Positions 26,684 through 33,631 of a DNA stretch of 39,433 nt are shown piece by piece. The notes below the pieces were generated by a model that searched no databases, was not told the origin of the DNA, and saw only the letters and a program-made list of their open reading frames with translations. Within the stretch, counting starts at the first letter, position 1. Every line of letters begins with the position of its first letter. Source of the DNA: Anaerolineae bacterium (GTDB lineage Bacteria; Chloroflexota; Anaerolineae; B4-G1); assembly GCA_016783285.1 (NCBI GenBank), contig JADHWW010000006.1, positions 1 through 39,433 on the forward strand. The letters are read 5' to 3'. The translations under genes were made by a program, and so were the position numbers.

Positions 26684-27327
26684 GTTACAAGATCCATAAA
26701 CTGACCTATTCCGAGGGGCGGGCCTACCGTTATCATATCTTGGACGATGTCGAAAACCTGCGCTACGTGGCCGAGCACACGGGTATGCTGCTCCCATCTC
26801 CAACGCGCCTGGTCGAGTTCTTCGACCCTGCGCACAACCCGGTTGGCCGGTTCCAATCTCTGGACGTCGCCCCGTGGCGGCGCGGGACGCGCTACGGAGT
26901 CTTCGTCGGAGAGGAGGCAGAGGAGCCATACGCTGTGATTCAAGAGGGGTGGAGACTGGTGGATATCCTGCTATTGCGCCTGCCACGCTACGAGGTGCAA
27001 CTGGGACAATACTGTTACATTGTCCGGGGTAGCCGCTACGGTGATCACTTCTACGAGATTTTCCGTCCGCGTGAGAAGGGGGGGATAGGAGTAGCTGAGG
27101 AACGGGTGGGAGTAGTAGATGAGGAACGAGTATATGAGGAGATAGGGGACACAGAGACGGAAGAAAGTGAGGAAGAGACCAGGCCCAAGGACGTGAAAGT
27201 GGGGCGGATTCAACGCCCAATGGCTGGCCCCAGTTACATCGTCGAGAGCGACGCCGCGCCGTTGCGCCAGGCTCTATTGGTGCTGGCCTCGCTGGTGATT
27301 CTCATTGATATGAATCTCCATTCTTGA
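26680..27327 (+). CDS. Hypothetical protein coupled to FtsK
   Basis: A 215-residue protein, not recognised with confidence. The first ~130 residues are beta-rich, with an FFDPAHNPVGRF strand-turn and GQYCYIVRGSRYGDHFYEIF. This loosely recalls the LURP-one/tubby/scramblase-like fold; that is a guess from pattern. Residues 132-167 are a Gly/Val/Glu-rich acidic insert of repetitive look (VAEERVGVVDEERVYEEIGD). A C-terminal hydrophobic helix (ALLVLASLVILIDM) suggests a tail anchor. The ATG overlaps the ftsK stop by four bases, so translation is coupled and a shared process at the membrane is plausible. Confidence 0.75.
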   Translation: MSYKIHKLTYSEGRAYRYHILDDVENLRYVAEHTGMLLPSPTRLVEFFDPAHNPVGRFQSLDVAPWRRGTRYGVFVGEEAEEPYAVIQEGWRLVDILLLRLPRYEVQLGQYCYIVRGSRYGDHFYEIFRPREKGGIGVAEERVGVVDEERVYEEIGDTETEESEEETRPKDVKVGRIQRPMAGPSYIVESDAAPLRQALLVLASLVILIDMNLHS

Positions 27328-27363
27328 GGGAGGAAGGTCACTCATAGGGCCTCCCCGCCGGGA

Positions 27364-28338
27364 TCACAATTCGCGCCAATCAGGCACCTGCGCCCGGTGC
27401 CGCCAGCGCCACCACACTCCCGCCGGGTAGCCGATCATCTTGGCGACATCGCCCGTCACGCGGGTGACCGGCACCCACAGCCCCGTCTGCAACTTCTGAA
27501 CGAGGCTCAGGCTATCCCACATTCGCGCCAGCCGCCGCCAGCCTACCCAGAACATCCCCGGTATGGCGATCAGGTAGAGCCCCCACCACCATGGGCTGAC
27601 CAGCGCCCCGGCGACGGCGATGAGCGGCACGGAGACCAGGTAGGTCAGGTAGCGGATGGTGTGCCGCCTGCGCCACAAGTCCGCCTTGCCGTCCCCTCGC
27701 GCATAGCGATAGTACTGCACGAAGAAGGTGCGCAGACTAGAGCGCGGACGGAAGTGGACCAGGGCCTCAGGCACGAAGGGGAATGGTCCATACCGCTTGT
27801 GCAGCCGGAAGTCGAAGATAATATCCTCGCAGTAGTCGAGCCATTCGGGGTAGCCCCCCACCGCTGCCCAGGCGCTCTTGCGGAAGGCGACCGAGCGGCT
27901 GGAGGGGAGAAAGTGCATCGGTTTGATGTCCTGCAGTTCCGGGAGCACCGTAGCGCTCATCGCTGTTTCGAAGGCGGTATGCGGATCAGGGCGGAAAAAG
28001 CCAGCGACTGCCTGCGTCGTACCGTCCTCAAAAGGCGCGACGATTTTCTCCAGCCACTGTGGGCTCAGCAGCACGCCCGCGTCGGTCACGGCGATGATTT
28101 CGCCCGTAGCAGCCTCAATCGCCGCGTTGCGCCCCTGCGAGATGTTGGCCCCCGGCCGCCGGAGGATGCGCAGTGGCAGGCGGCTCTCGGTATTCAGCAG
28201 CGGCAGCGTGCCGTCAGTCGAGCCGCCGTCGCAGATGACGACCTCGTCCGAGGGGCGGGTCTGGGCAGCCAGGCTGTCCAGCAGCCGGGGCAGGCTGCCA
28301 GCCTCGTTCAGCAATGTGACGATGACAGAGATGCGCAT
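27364..28338 (-). CDS. Glycosyltransferase family 2, membrane-associated
   Basis: A 324-residue GT-A enzyme. The N-terminal half has ISVIVTLLNEAGSLPRLLDS, EVVICDGGSTDGT, an AVTDAGVLLSPQWLEKIV segment (DxG in place of DxD) and a later YCEDIIFDFRLHKR acceptor-site motif (ED). Residues about 235-275 hold membrane helices, and a basic tail follows. Such enzymes transfer a sugar from NDP-sugar to lipid or polysaccharide acceptors at the inner membrane; donor and acceptor cannot be read from the sequence. The ATG is only eight bases from a TATAAT box, so the transcript appears near-leaderless, and no Shine-Dalgarno site is seen. Confidence 0.9.
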   Translation of the reverse strand: MRISVIVTLLNEAGSLPRLLDSLAAQTRPSDEVVICDGGSTDGTLPLLNTESRLPLRILRRPGANISQGRNAAIEAATGEIIAVTDAGVLLSPQWLEKIVAPFEDGTTQAVAGFFRPDPHTAFETAMSATVLPELQDIKPMHFLPSSRSVAFRKSAWAAVGGYPEWLDYCEDIIFDFRLHKRYGPFPFVPEALVHFRPRSSLRTFFVQYYRYARGDGKADLWRRRHTIRYLTYLVSVPLIAVAGALVSPWWWGLYLIAIPGMFWVGWRRLARMWDSLSLVQKLQTGLWVPVTRVTGDVAKMIGYPAGVWWRWRHRAQVPDWREL

Positions 28339-28346
28339 CGGAGGCG

Positions 28347-28375
28347 ATTATACACGACTACACACCCGCCGCCAA
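28347..28375 (-). promoter_or_regulatory. Promoter giving a near-leaderless GT2 transcript
   Basis: Minus strand TTGGCG (28375-28370), 17-bp spacer, TATAAT (28352-28347). The start codon begins at 28338, so transcription would start at or within a base or two of the ATG. Confidence 0.6.
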
Positions 28376-28389
28376 GCCACGGCCGCAAC

Positions 28390-28418
28390 TTGACGCCTGG
28401 GCATAAGTGTGGTATATT
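28390..28418 (+). promoter_or_regulatory. Promoter of second cold-shock gene
   Basis: TTGACG (28390-28395), 17-bp spacer, TATATT (28413-28418). It implies a leader of about 129 bases before the GTG start at 28554. Confidence 0.6.
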
Positions 28419-28456
28419 CGTATTGTAGGACGCGGTAAGTTCAGGTAGCGATGTTC

Positions 28457-28485
28457 ACTGCTCAGGCTTACGGGGCCTGGGCAGT
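28457..28485 (+). promoter_or_regulatory. Leader hairpin of cold-shock mRNA
   Basis: ACTGCTCAGGC (28457-28467) pairs with GCCTGGGCAGT (28475-28485), 11 bp with one G-U, seven-base loop, followed by TTTG. It lies between the promoter and the csp start and could act as an attenuator or as part of a temperature-responsive leader. Confidence 0.5.
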
Positions 28486-28553
28486 TTGTGCATCTGCCTC
28501 CTCATAAAACCGCTTTGGCCTACAGAACATCACAATATAAGGAGTTAAGTAAG

Positions 28554-28763
28554 GTGAACGAGAGAGAGACCGGGACCGTCAAGTGGTTCAGCAACGCCAA
28601 GGGCTACGGATTTATCTCGCGCGACGAGGGCGGGGATGTGTTTGTGCACTACTCCGCTGTCGAGGGCGCGGGCTTCCGGACGCTCGACGAGGGCCAACGG
28701 GTCGAATTCGACGTCGAGCAAGGCCCTAAAGGCTTGCAAGCCACCCACGTCACCCCGCTGTAA
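28554..28763 (+). CDS. Cold-shock protein CspA family
   Basis: A 69-residue single OB-fold cold-shock protein of normal length. RNP1 KGYGFISRD lies near residues 16-24 and RNP2 DVFVHYSAV near 28-36. It ends in [13 protein letters not shown], the ordinary CSP end, without the repeat tail seen in the paralogue at 17072. The start is GTG at 28554, with TAAGGAG nine bases upstream; no ATG fits. It binds single-stranded RNA and melts structure. The RRM protein gene follows 56 bp later and is probably on the same transcript, making a small RNA-chaperone pair. Confidence 0.95.
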   Translation: MNERETGTVKWFSNAKGYGFISRDEGGDVFVHYSAVEGAGFRTLDEGQRVEFDVEQGPKGLQATHVTPL

Positions 28764-28819
28764 GAACCGATAGCGGGTGTTCATAAAAGTGGCAGCAAGC
28801 CACGCCTAGAGGAGGCAAT

Positions 28820-29116
28820 ATGTCTAAGAAGTTATACGTCGGCAACCTGGGTTACAACGTGACCCAGAGCTCCCTGGAAGAGCTGTTCGGTACCGTCGGT
28901 GAGGTTGCGTCGGCCAACGTTATCACCGACCGCATGACGGGGCGATCGCGTGGTTTTGGCTTCGTCGAGATGGCAGATAGCGCAGCCGCGCAACAGGCTA
29001 TCGCCCAGCTCAACGGCCGTATGTTGGAAGGCCGGGAGATCAAAGTGGCGGAGGCGAAGCCGCAACAGCCTCGAGGCTTCCGCGATGAACAACCACGTGG
29101 AGGTCGTCGCCGCTAA
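28820..29116 (+). CDS. RRM-domain RNA-binding protein
   Basis: A 98-residue protein with one RNA-recognition motif. It has RNP2 LYVGNL at about 5-10, RNP1 RSRGFGFVEM at about 43-52, and a short basic tail rich in Gly and Arg (GFRDEQPRGGRRR). This is the glycine-rich, single-RRM type found in cyanobacteria and Chloroflexota and often induced by cold. AGAGGAGG lies seven to eight bases before the ATG. A small GTGGC-loop-GCCAC hairpin (28789-28803) precedes the ribosome-binding site. Confidence 0.95.
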   Translation: MSKKLYVGNLGYNVTQSSLEELFGTVGEVASANVITDRMTGRSRGFGFVEMADSAAAQQAIAQLNGRMLEGREIKVAEAKPQQPRGFRDEQPRGGRRR

Positions 29117-29119
29117 TAA

Positions 29120-29132
29120 GAACCTATCCGAA
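29120..29132. repeat. GAACCTATCCGAA motif, copy 1
   Basis: GAACCTATCCGAA follows the RRM stop codon by three bases. The same 13 bases occur at 37531-37543, directly after the stop of the GAF-array phosphatase gene. Possible end of a dispersed element or a shared 3' processing/termination motif. Confidence 0.4.
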
Positions 29133-29215
29133 AGTTCGCCCTGGTCTCCGTCCCCGGGGACTGCCCGCCCCGATGATAGGGTGGGGAGTGCTCTTCGGAC
29201 AGACAATAGCGGCAG

Positions 29216-29260
29216 ATAAAAAACCGTGCATGTCCAGCACTATGCTGGTGTGCACGGTTT
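29216..29260 (-). terminator. Strong terminator of the chelatase gene
   Basis: AAACCGTGCA (29221-29230) pairs with TGCACGGTTT (29251-29260), with an inner stem CCAGCA/TGCTGG. Read leftward it is followed by a run of T (complement of the A-run at 29218-29223), 20 bp past the chelatase stop. It may also stop rightward transcription from the RRM gene. Confidence 0.8.
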
Positions 29261-29279
29261 GTTGTCCCCATTCCGCCGA

Positions 29280-31343
29280 TCAGGGTAGTTGCTCCGCCAG
29301 TTCCCCTCGCACCGTCCGCAGCAACGCCTCAGCCTTCAACTCGGCCAACGTGTAGCAAGGAGCCTCCAGATGCTCGGCCAGCGCCTGTGCCAGCCCTTGG
29401 TCGAAGGCTTCGTGCTCCATGTTGATCACCACCGAGCGGACATGGGACTGTGGGAACATCTCCGCGATGCGGTAGGACTCCTCCTGCGGCGGCAGGTTCG
29501 TCATTGAGACGTTGCCTGCGCCGTCGGTGAGCAGCACCATCAGCGGCATCAGATCGGGGTGCTGCCGCAACTCGCGGATGATGACCTCATGGGCGGCCTG
29601 TAGCCCGGCCGAGAGGGGGGTCTTGCCGCCAACGGGGATGTCGATCAGCGCCCGCCGCGCCAGTTCGACACTATTGGTGGGTGGGAGCACGACCCGGGCG
29701 TCGTTCTTCTGAAAAACGACCAGCCCCACCCGGTCGCGCTGCTGGTAGGCATCCGTCAACAGTGACATCACGGCCCCCTTCGTCGCCTGCATGCGCTCGG
29801 CCACCGCCATAGACCAGGAGGCATCCACGACGAAGAGTACCAGGTTGGCGGCGCGCCTCACGCGCACCTTACGCTGATAGTCATCGGGGCACAATGCTAA
29901 CGCCAGGCCACCCTCGCGCCGGCGCTCTTTTTGGTGGGGGGCGGCAGCGCGGAGTGTGGCGTCGAAAGCCAGGTCGCTGGGGTCGCCGGGGGAGGGGCGA
30001 GCCTGGACGTAACGGCCGCTCTTGCGGTCGGTACGGGTCTGGCTGCGACGACCACCGCTGGAGCGGGTCAGCCGGTCGAGGGGGGTGTCCAGCCGGCGCG
30101 GGGAGAAGTTCTCACCCACAGCAACCTCCTCGCCGCCCTCCCACCAGCGTCCCTCCGAAGGCCACTGGGGGATGGTCTGCAGCACCGGCTGCCGCGCTAC
30201 CTCGGTTCGTTCGGCAGGAGGCTCCTCGTCACGAGTCTCCCCAGATGCGCCTTTTTTTTTACCGACTACTTCGGTGGCCTCGTTGCCCTCTTCCTCTCCG
30301 GTCTCGACCGGATTTTGGGTGCGGGCCTCGGCCAGTCGCTCCGAGAGGTCTCCCAGTGTGACCTCCGTCTCCTGTAGTGGATGTCGCTTCAATCTATGGG
30401 GCAGCGCCAGTTCGGCAGCCAACAGAATGTCATGGTCACTCAGGCGGGTGCGCCTCTCGAAGGCGGCGTGGGCGCGGGCAGCCTTGAGCACCACCAGGTC
30501 AGCGCGGTGGCCGTCTACCCCCAACTCGCTCATCATCGTTGCGATGGTCGCTAAATCCGACTGAGAGTATCCGACCTCAGGCAGAAGATCGCGGGCGCGG
30601 GCGATCTCCTCCGAAAGTGCCTGCTCCCTGGAAGCCCATTCCGCGCAGAACTCCTCGGAGTTAGTCTCGTAAGCCAGATTTCGCTCCATGATCGCCATTC
30701 GGGCAGCGGGGTCGCGGATGCCCTGGATGTCCACGCAGAGGGCGAAACGGTCGAGAAGTTGGGGACGCAGATCTCCCTCCTCCGGGTTCATCGTGCCGAT
30801 GAGGATGAAGCGAGCGGGGTGGCTGAAGGAGATGCCCTCCCGTTCCACGACGTTGATCCCCATCGCTGCCGCGTCGAGCAGTAAGTCCACGACGTGGTCA
30901 TCTAGCAGGTTGACTTCGTCCACGTAGAGGACGCCCCGGTTGGCGGCTGCGAGCACTCCCGGCTCGAAGCGCCGCTCTCCCTTTTGGATGGCACGCTCGA
31001 TGTCCAACGTGCCCACGACGCGATCCTCGGTAGCGCTGACAGGCAGGTCCACGAAGCGCGTGCGCCGGTGAGTATGGGTCAGTTTCTCTCCCATCTCGGC
31101 CCGCTCGTGGCACTCGGTGCACCAGGTCGCCGGCCGATCAGGGTCACAGTCGAAGGCACAGTCGGCGACCACCTCGATCTCGGGTAGCAGCGCAGCCAGC
31201 GCACGGGCAGCAGTAGATTTCGCCGTGCCACGCTCGCCCCGGATGAGCACGCCGCCGATCTGGGGATGAATGGCGTTCAGCGTCAAAGCGCGCTTCATGC
31301 GCTCCTGTCCGACGATAGCGGTAAACGGGAAAATGGGTGGCAT
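29280..31343 (-). CDS. Fused ChlI/ChlD-type metal-chelatase ATPase subunit
   Basis: A 687-residue protein. An AAA+ ATPase domain (Walker A GERGTAKST at 36-44; VLYVDEVNLLDDHVVDLLLD; LIGTMNPEEGDLRPQLLDRF) forms the BchI-like half. A charged linker rich in Glu, Arg and Lys (about 345-480) follows. A VWA domain from about 495 carries DASWSM at the metal site. Such I/D fusions assemble with a large CobN/ChlH-type subunit to insert Mg2+ or Co2+ into tetrapyrroles using ATP. No large subunit or other porphyrin gene is in the window, so metal and substrate stay open. The ATG at 31343 has GAGG nine bases before it; a TTG at 31352 is the alternative. A run of nine T on the plus strand falls in the linker. 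Confidence 0.92.
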   Translation of the reverse strand: MPPIFPFTAIVGQERMKRALTLNAIHPQIGGVLIRGERGTAKSTAARALAALLPEIEVVADCAFDCDPDRPATWCTECHERAEMGEKLTHTHRRTRFVDLPVSATEDRVVGTLDIERAIQKGERRFEPGVLAAANRGVLYVDEVNLLDDHVVDLLLDAAAMGINVVEREGISFSHPARFILIGTMNPEEGDLRPQLLDRFALCVDIQGIRDPAARMAIMERNLAYETNSEEFCAEWASREQALSEEIARARDLLPEVGYSQSDLATIATMMSELGVDGHRADLVVLKAARAHAAFERRTRLSDHDILLAAELALPHRLKRHPLQETEVTLGDLSERLAEARTQNPVETGEEEGNEATEVVGKKKGASGETRDEEPPAERTEVARQPVLQTIPQWPSEGRWWEGGEEVAVGENFSPRRLDTPLDRLTRSSGGRRSQTRTDRKSGRYVQARPSPGDPSDLAFDATLRAAAPHQKERRREGGLALALCPDDYQRKVRVRRAANLVLFVVDASWSMAVAERMQATKGAVMSLLTDAYQQRDRVGLVVFQKNDARVVLPPTNSVELARRALIDIPVGGKTPLSAGLQAAHEVIIRELRQHPDLMPLMVLLTDGAGNVSMTNLPPQEESYRIAEMFPQSHVRSVVINMEHEAFDQGLAQALAEHLEAPCYTLAELKAEALLRTVRGELAEQLP

Positions 31344-31417
31344 AGTTCTCAACCTCGCTTCCCATTATACCGCAGTTACGGCGAAAACGAAACCTCCACC
31401 CAGCGACTTTTGTCCTA

Positions 31418-31446
31418 TAGACATATCGCGTTATCTGTGGTATCAT
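31418..31446 (+). promoter_or_regulatory. Promoter for the 31501 gene
   Basis: TAGACA (31418-31423), 17-bp spacer, TATCAT (31441-31446). Divergent from the chelatase gene. The leader is short, with an ATG at 31468 or 31501. Confidence 0.4.
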
Positions 31447-31500
31447 TGTGTCAATTCCCGGTGCAGAATGCTCAAATTGGCACCGCAGACCAGGTTACCG

Positions 31501-32196
31501 ATGGGTGAGTTACCTCCTGCTGTTTACGTTATCCTCGCCCTGGCATCCTTTGCCGTTGCCGGGGGGCTGCTTGTGTGGGTCGCCGGTTATGTCAGGGGCA
31601 GAGGCAAAGAGAGTCGTGGAGGACGTGAAAAACCGGCGGTTGCCCCGTCAGCGGGCGAGCAGGAACTGCTGCGTGTCTCGCGCGTGAAGAAGGGCAAGTT
31701 GGTTATCTTCGTGCAAGGTCGTCGGTACCGCCATCTGCGGGAGATCACCGACCTACAGGTGGGGCACGAGACGATCGAAGCCCTCAAGGCTGTGTTGGCG
31801 TTCGCCGAAGGCTGGCTCCCTTCGGTGCAGCAGCGGTCAACCCAACCCTCTCCTATGAAGCCCACTGTGGACCAGGAGGCTTTCCTTCAGCAGTTGCGCC
31901 AGTCTCCCCCTCCCCTCCAAAGAAAGCGGCCCGGCTTATTCGGCCGATCGCAGGCGAAAGCGCCGCGCACCATATTGGAACCGCCGCAATTCGTGGAGGA
32001 GATTGACGACTTGGTGCAACAGCGGCTACGGGAGCGGCCAGATATGGCGAAGCGCCGCATCGGCTTGACCACTGGCAAGGACGGAGGCATCTGCATCCAC
32101 GTGGACTTGCAGACCTTCGACTCAATAGACGACGTCCCCGATTCCGAAGTGCGGGGGCTCATCCAGGACGCCATCCTCGAGTGGGAGGGCGAATAA
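31501..32196 (+). CDS. Hypothetical membrane-anchored protein
   Basis: A 231-residue protein, unrecognised. An N-terminal hydrophobic helix (about residues 6-28; VYVILALASFAVAGGLLVWV) is followed by a basic stretch, so a cytoplasmic C-terminal part is likely. A compact alpha/beta segment (VIFVQGRRYRHLREITDLQV) and a Pro/Gln/Ser-rich linker come next. The C-terminal 60 residues (GLTTGKDGGICIHVDLQTFD, ending near ILEWEGE) look like a small folded domain. An ATG at 31468 in the same frame would add 11 residues; neither start has a good ribosome-binding site. Convergent with the FmdB-type gene. Confidence 0.7.
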   Translation: MGELPPAVYVILALASFAVAGGLLVWVAGYVRGRGKESRGGREKPAVAPSAGEQELLRVSRVKKGKLVIFVQGRRYRHLREITDLQVGHETIEALKAVLAFAEGWLPSVQQRSTQPSPMKPTVDQEAFLQQLRQSPPPLQRKRPGLFGRSQAKAPRTILEPPQFVEEIDDLVQQRLRERPDMAKRRIGLTTGKDGGICIHVDLQTFDSIDDVPDSEVRGLIQDAILEWEGE

Positions 32197-32217
32197 CGCA
32201 GGCACTGAACACGCAAA

Positions 32218-32245
32218 AGGCCGCCACCTTCTCTGGCAGCGGCCT
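32218..32245 (-). terminator. Terminator of the FmdB-type gene
   Basis: AGGCCGC (32218-32224) pairs with GCGGCCT (32239-32245). On the minus strand the stem is followed by TTTTG. It lies 22 bp beyond the leftward stop at 32267 and is shared with the end of the convergent gene. Confidence 0.6.
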
Positions 32246-32266
32246 GACAGCTCGTGCCCGTTTTGT

Positions 32267-32506
32267 CTAATGTGACGACTTGAGGCTGCAGGTAGCACAC
32301 GAGGCCGAGGGTGTGCAGGAACCACACGACACCCCCGCCCCTGCGATCACCCCCTCGCCACCAACTGCCGAGAACAGTGAGATTGTACGGCGCGTGCTCT
32401 CGCTGCCACACTTGGGGCAGGCGATAGGCGCGTCGGCGTCCGACATCGCCCGCAGGGCATCGAAACGCGCCTCGCAATCGAAACACCTGTACTCGTATAG
32501 CGGCAT
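32267..32506 (-). CDS. FmdB-family zinc-ribbon protein
   Basis: A 79-residue protein starting MPLYEYRC, the hallmark of the FmdB/CxxC_CxxC_SSSS family. Zinc ligands are C8, C11, C30 and C33. The tail is cysteine-rich (GVSCGSCTPSASCATC) and may hold further metal. Family members are annotated as putative regulators after FmdB of Methylophilus; actual function is mostly unknown. It is a single gene on the minus strand, with a GAGG-type site before the ATG and a terminator after the stop. Confidence 0.88.
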   Translation of the reverse strand: MPLYEYRCFDCEARFDALRAMSDADAPIACPKCGSESTRRTISLFSAVGGEGVIAGAGVSCGSCTPSASCATCSLKSSH

Positions 32507-32642
32507 CGCCTCTACCTCTGATTCCGTCAGCCTCTTCAGTCTTGAAGATTCATTGTACCGCCGTTTGGTTGAACAGTCAAGGCCAATAGCACGCGTCCGT
32601 TACCCGATGAGCCCCAGGTCATTGTGGCGAAACTGGTTACTT

Positions 32643-32671
32643 TTGTTCTATGGCAGAGATTGTGATATAAT
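32643..32671 (+). promoter_or_regulatory. Extended -10 promoter of partner-switching operon
   Basis: TGATATAAT with a perfect TATAAT at 32666-32671; weak -35 TTGTTC at 32643-32648, 17-bp spacing. It lies about 57 bp before the STAS gene. Confidence 0.5.
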
Positions 32672-32727
32672 AGGTTTGTAAGTCTCAGGCAAGCCTTGTA
32701 CACCAGCGAAGACAAAGGAGGTCAATT

Positions 32728-33063
32728 ATGGAAGTCACCACTACCCAGTTCAAGCGCTGCGATCTGGTCGAAGCAACTGGCCGCATTGATAGCCAAACCG
32801 CGCCACAATTGGCAGAGGCCTTCAACGCAATCAATGAAGCAGGACGATTCAAAATCGTGTTCGACATGAGTGGCTTGAATTTCGTCTCCAGCGCCGGTTT
32901 GCGGGTGATGATTAACACGCAGAAGACGTGCAAGCGGTTTAATCGAGGACAGGTGATCCTGGCTGGCGTGCCCCAGCGAATCTACGAGGCTCTGGATCTG
33001 GCAGGCTTTGTGCCGCTTTTTAAGTTCTTCGATGACGCTGTCAAGGCGGTTGGCAGCTTTTAG
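32728..33063 (+). CDS. STAS-domain anti-anti-sigma factor (RsbV/SpoIIAA-like)
   Basis: A 111-residue single STAS domain. The phosphorylation loop reads DMSGLNFVSSAGLRVMI, with the target Ser at about 54-55. In the known mechanism the unphosphorylated form binds the RsbW-type kinase and frees its sigma factor or other partner, and a PP2C phosphatase reactivates it. All three parts are present here in order. AAAGGAGG lies seven bases before the ATG. A hairpin after the stop (33115-33150) may reduce expression of the downstream genes relative to this one. Confidence 0.93.
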   Translation: MEVTTTQFKRCDLVEATGRIDSQTAPQLAEAFNAINEAGRFKIVFDMSGLNFVSSAGLRVMINTQKTCKRFNRGQVILAGVPQRIYEALDLAGFVPLFKFFDDAVKAVGSF

Positions 33064-33114
33064 CGCCGACCACTCTTCCGACAGATTCTTCTCCAGTTGT
33101 GTCGGTGCGTTGGG

Positions 33115-33154
33115 GCCACCTCGGTTGCCTGGATAGGCTGCTGAGGTGGCTTCT
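33115..33154 (+). terminator. Hairpin between antagonist and kinase genes
   Basis: GCCACCTC (33115-33122) pairs with GAGGTGGC (33143-33150), followed by TTCTT. Its place inside the operon suggests partial termination or mRNA stabilisation that sets antagonist-to-kinase ratios. Confidence 0.5.
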
Positions 33155-33202
33155 TAATCACCAGCCAAGCGATCACCGGTTTGGTTGCTTCTGACTCTGC
33201 CC

Positions 33203-33631
33203 ATGGACACCGAACAAACACTCACCCTTCCCAGTCGGTTCAACAGCCTGGCTGTTATCAGCGAATTCGCCACTCGTGCCGCCGAGTCTGCCGGCCTCGA
33301 CCCGTGTGCCGTCTACGCGGTGCAAATGGCGGTGGACGAGGCCTGCAGCAACATCATCGAACACGCCTATGGCGGCGAAGGGCGCGGTGCCATCGAATGT
33401 ACCTGTCGCATAAATGATGACGGATTGACCGTGATCATCCGCGACCAGGGCCGCCCCTTCGACCCTGCCATCGTGCCCCAGCCGGACCTCCACGCCAGCC
33501 TTGAGGATCGAAAAGGGGGTGGCCTGGGGCTCTACTTTATGCGCCAACTGATGGACGAAGTGCATTTTGAGTTCGCGCCCGATTCGGGCAACGTATTGAC
33601 GATTGTGAAACGCAAGGGGGCAGCGTCGTGA
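33203..33631 (+). CDS. RsbW-like anti-sigma serine kinase (HATPase_c_2)
   Basis: A 142-residue GHKL-fold kinase. It has an N-box-like VDEACSNIIEHAYGG near residues 48-62, G1 motif RDQGRPFDP and G2 motif KGGGLGLYFM. In partner switching this protein binds a sigma factor or other target and phosphorylates the STAS antagonist. The ATG at 33203 has no obvious Shine-Dalgarno site; a TTG at 33185 in frame adds six residues. The stop overlaps the phosphatase start by four bases (GTGA), so translation is coupled. Confidence 0.92.
   Translation: MDTEQTLTLPSRFNSLAVISEFATRAAESAGLDPCAVYAVQMAVDEACSNIIEHAYGGEGRGAIECTCRINDDGLTVIIRDQGRPFDPAIVPQPDLHASLEDRKGGGLGLYFMRQLMDEVHFEFAPDSGNVLTIVKRKGAAS

Noticed and set aside
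27397..28428. 343-codon plus-strand open frame
   Set aside because: Shadow of the glycosyltransferase gene; no start signals and no domain.
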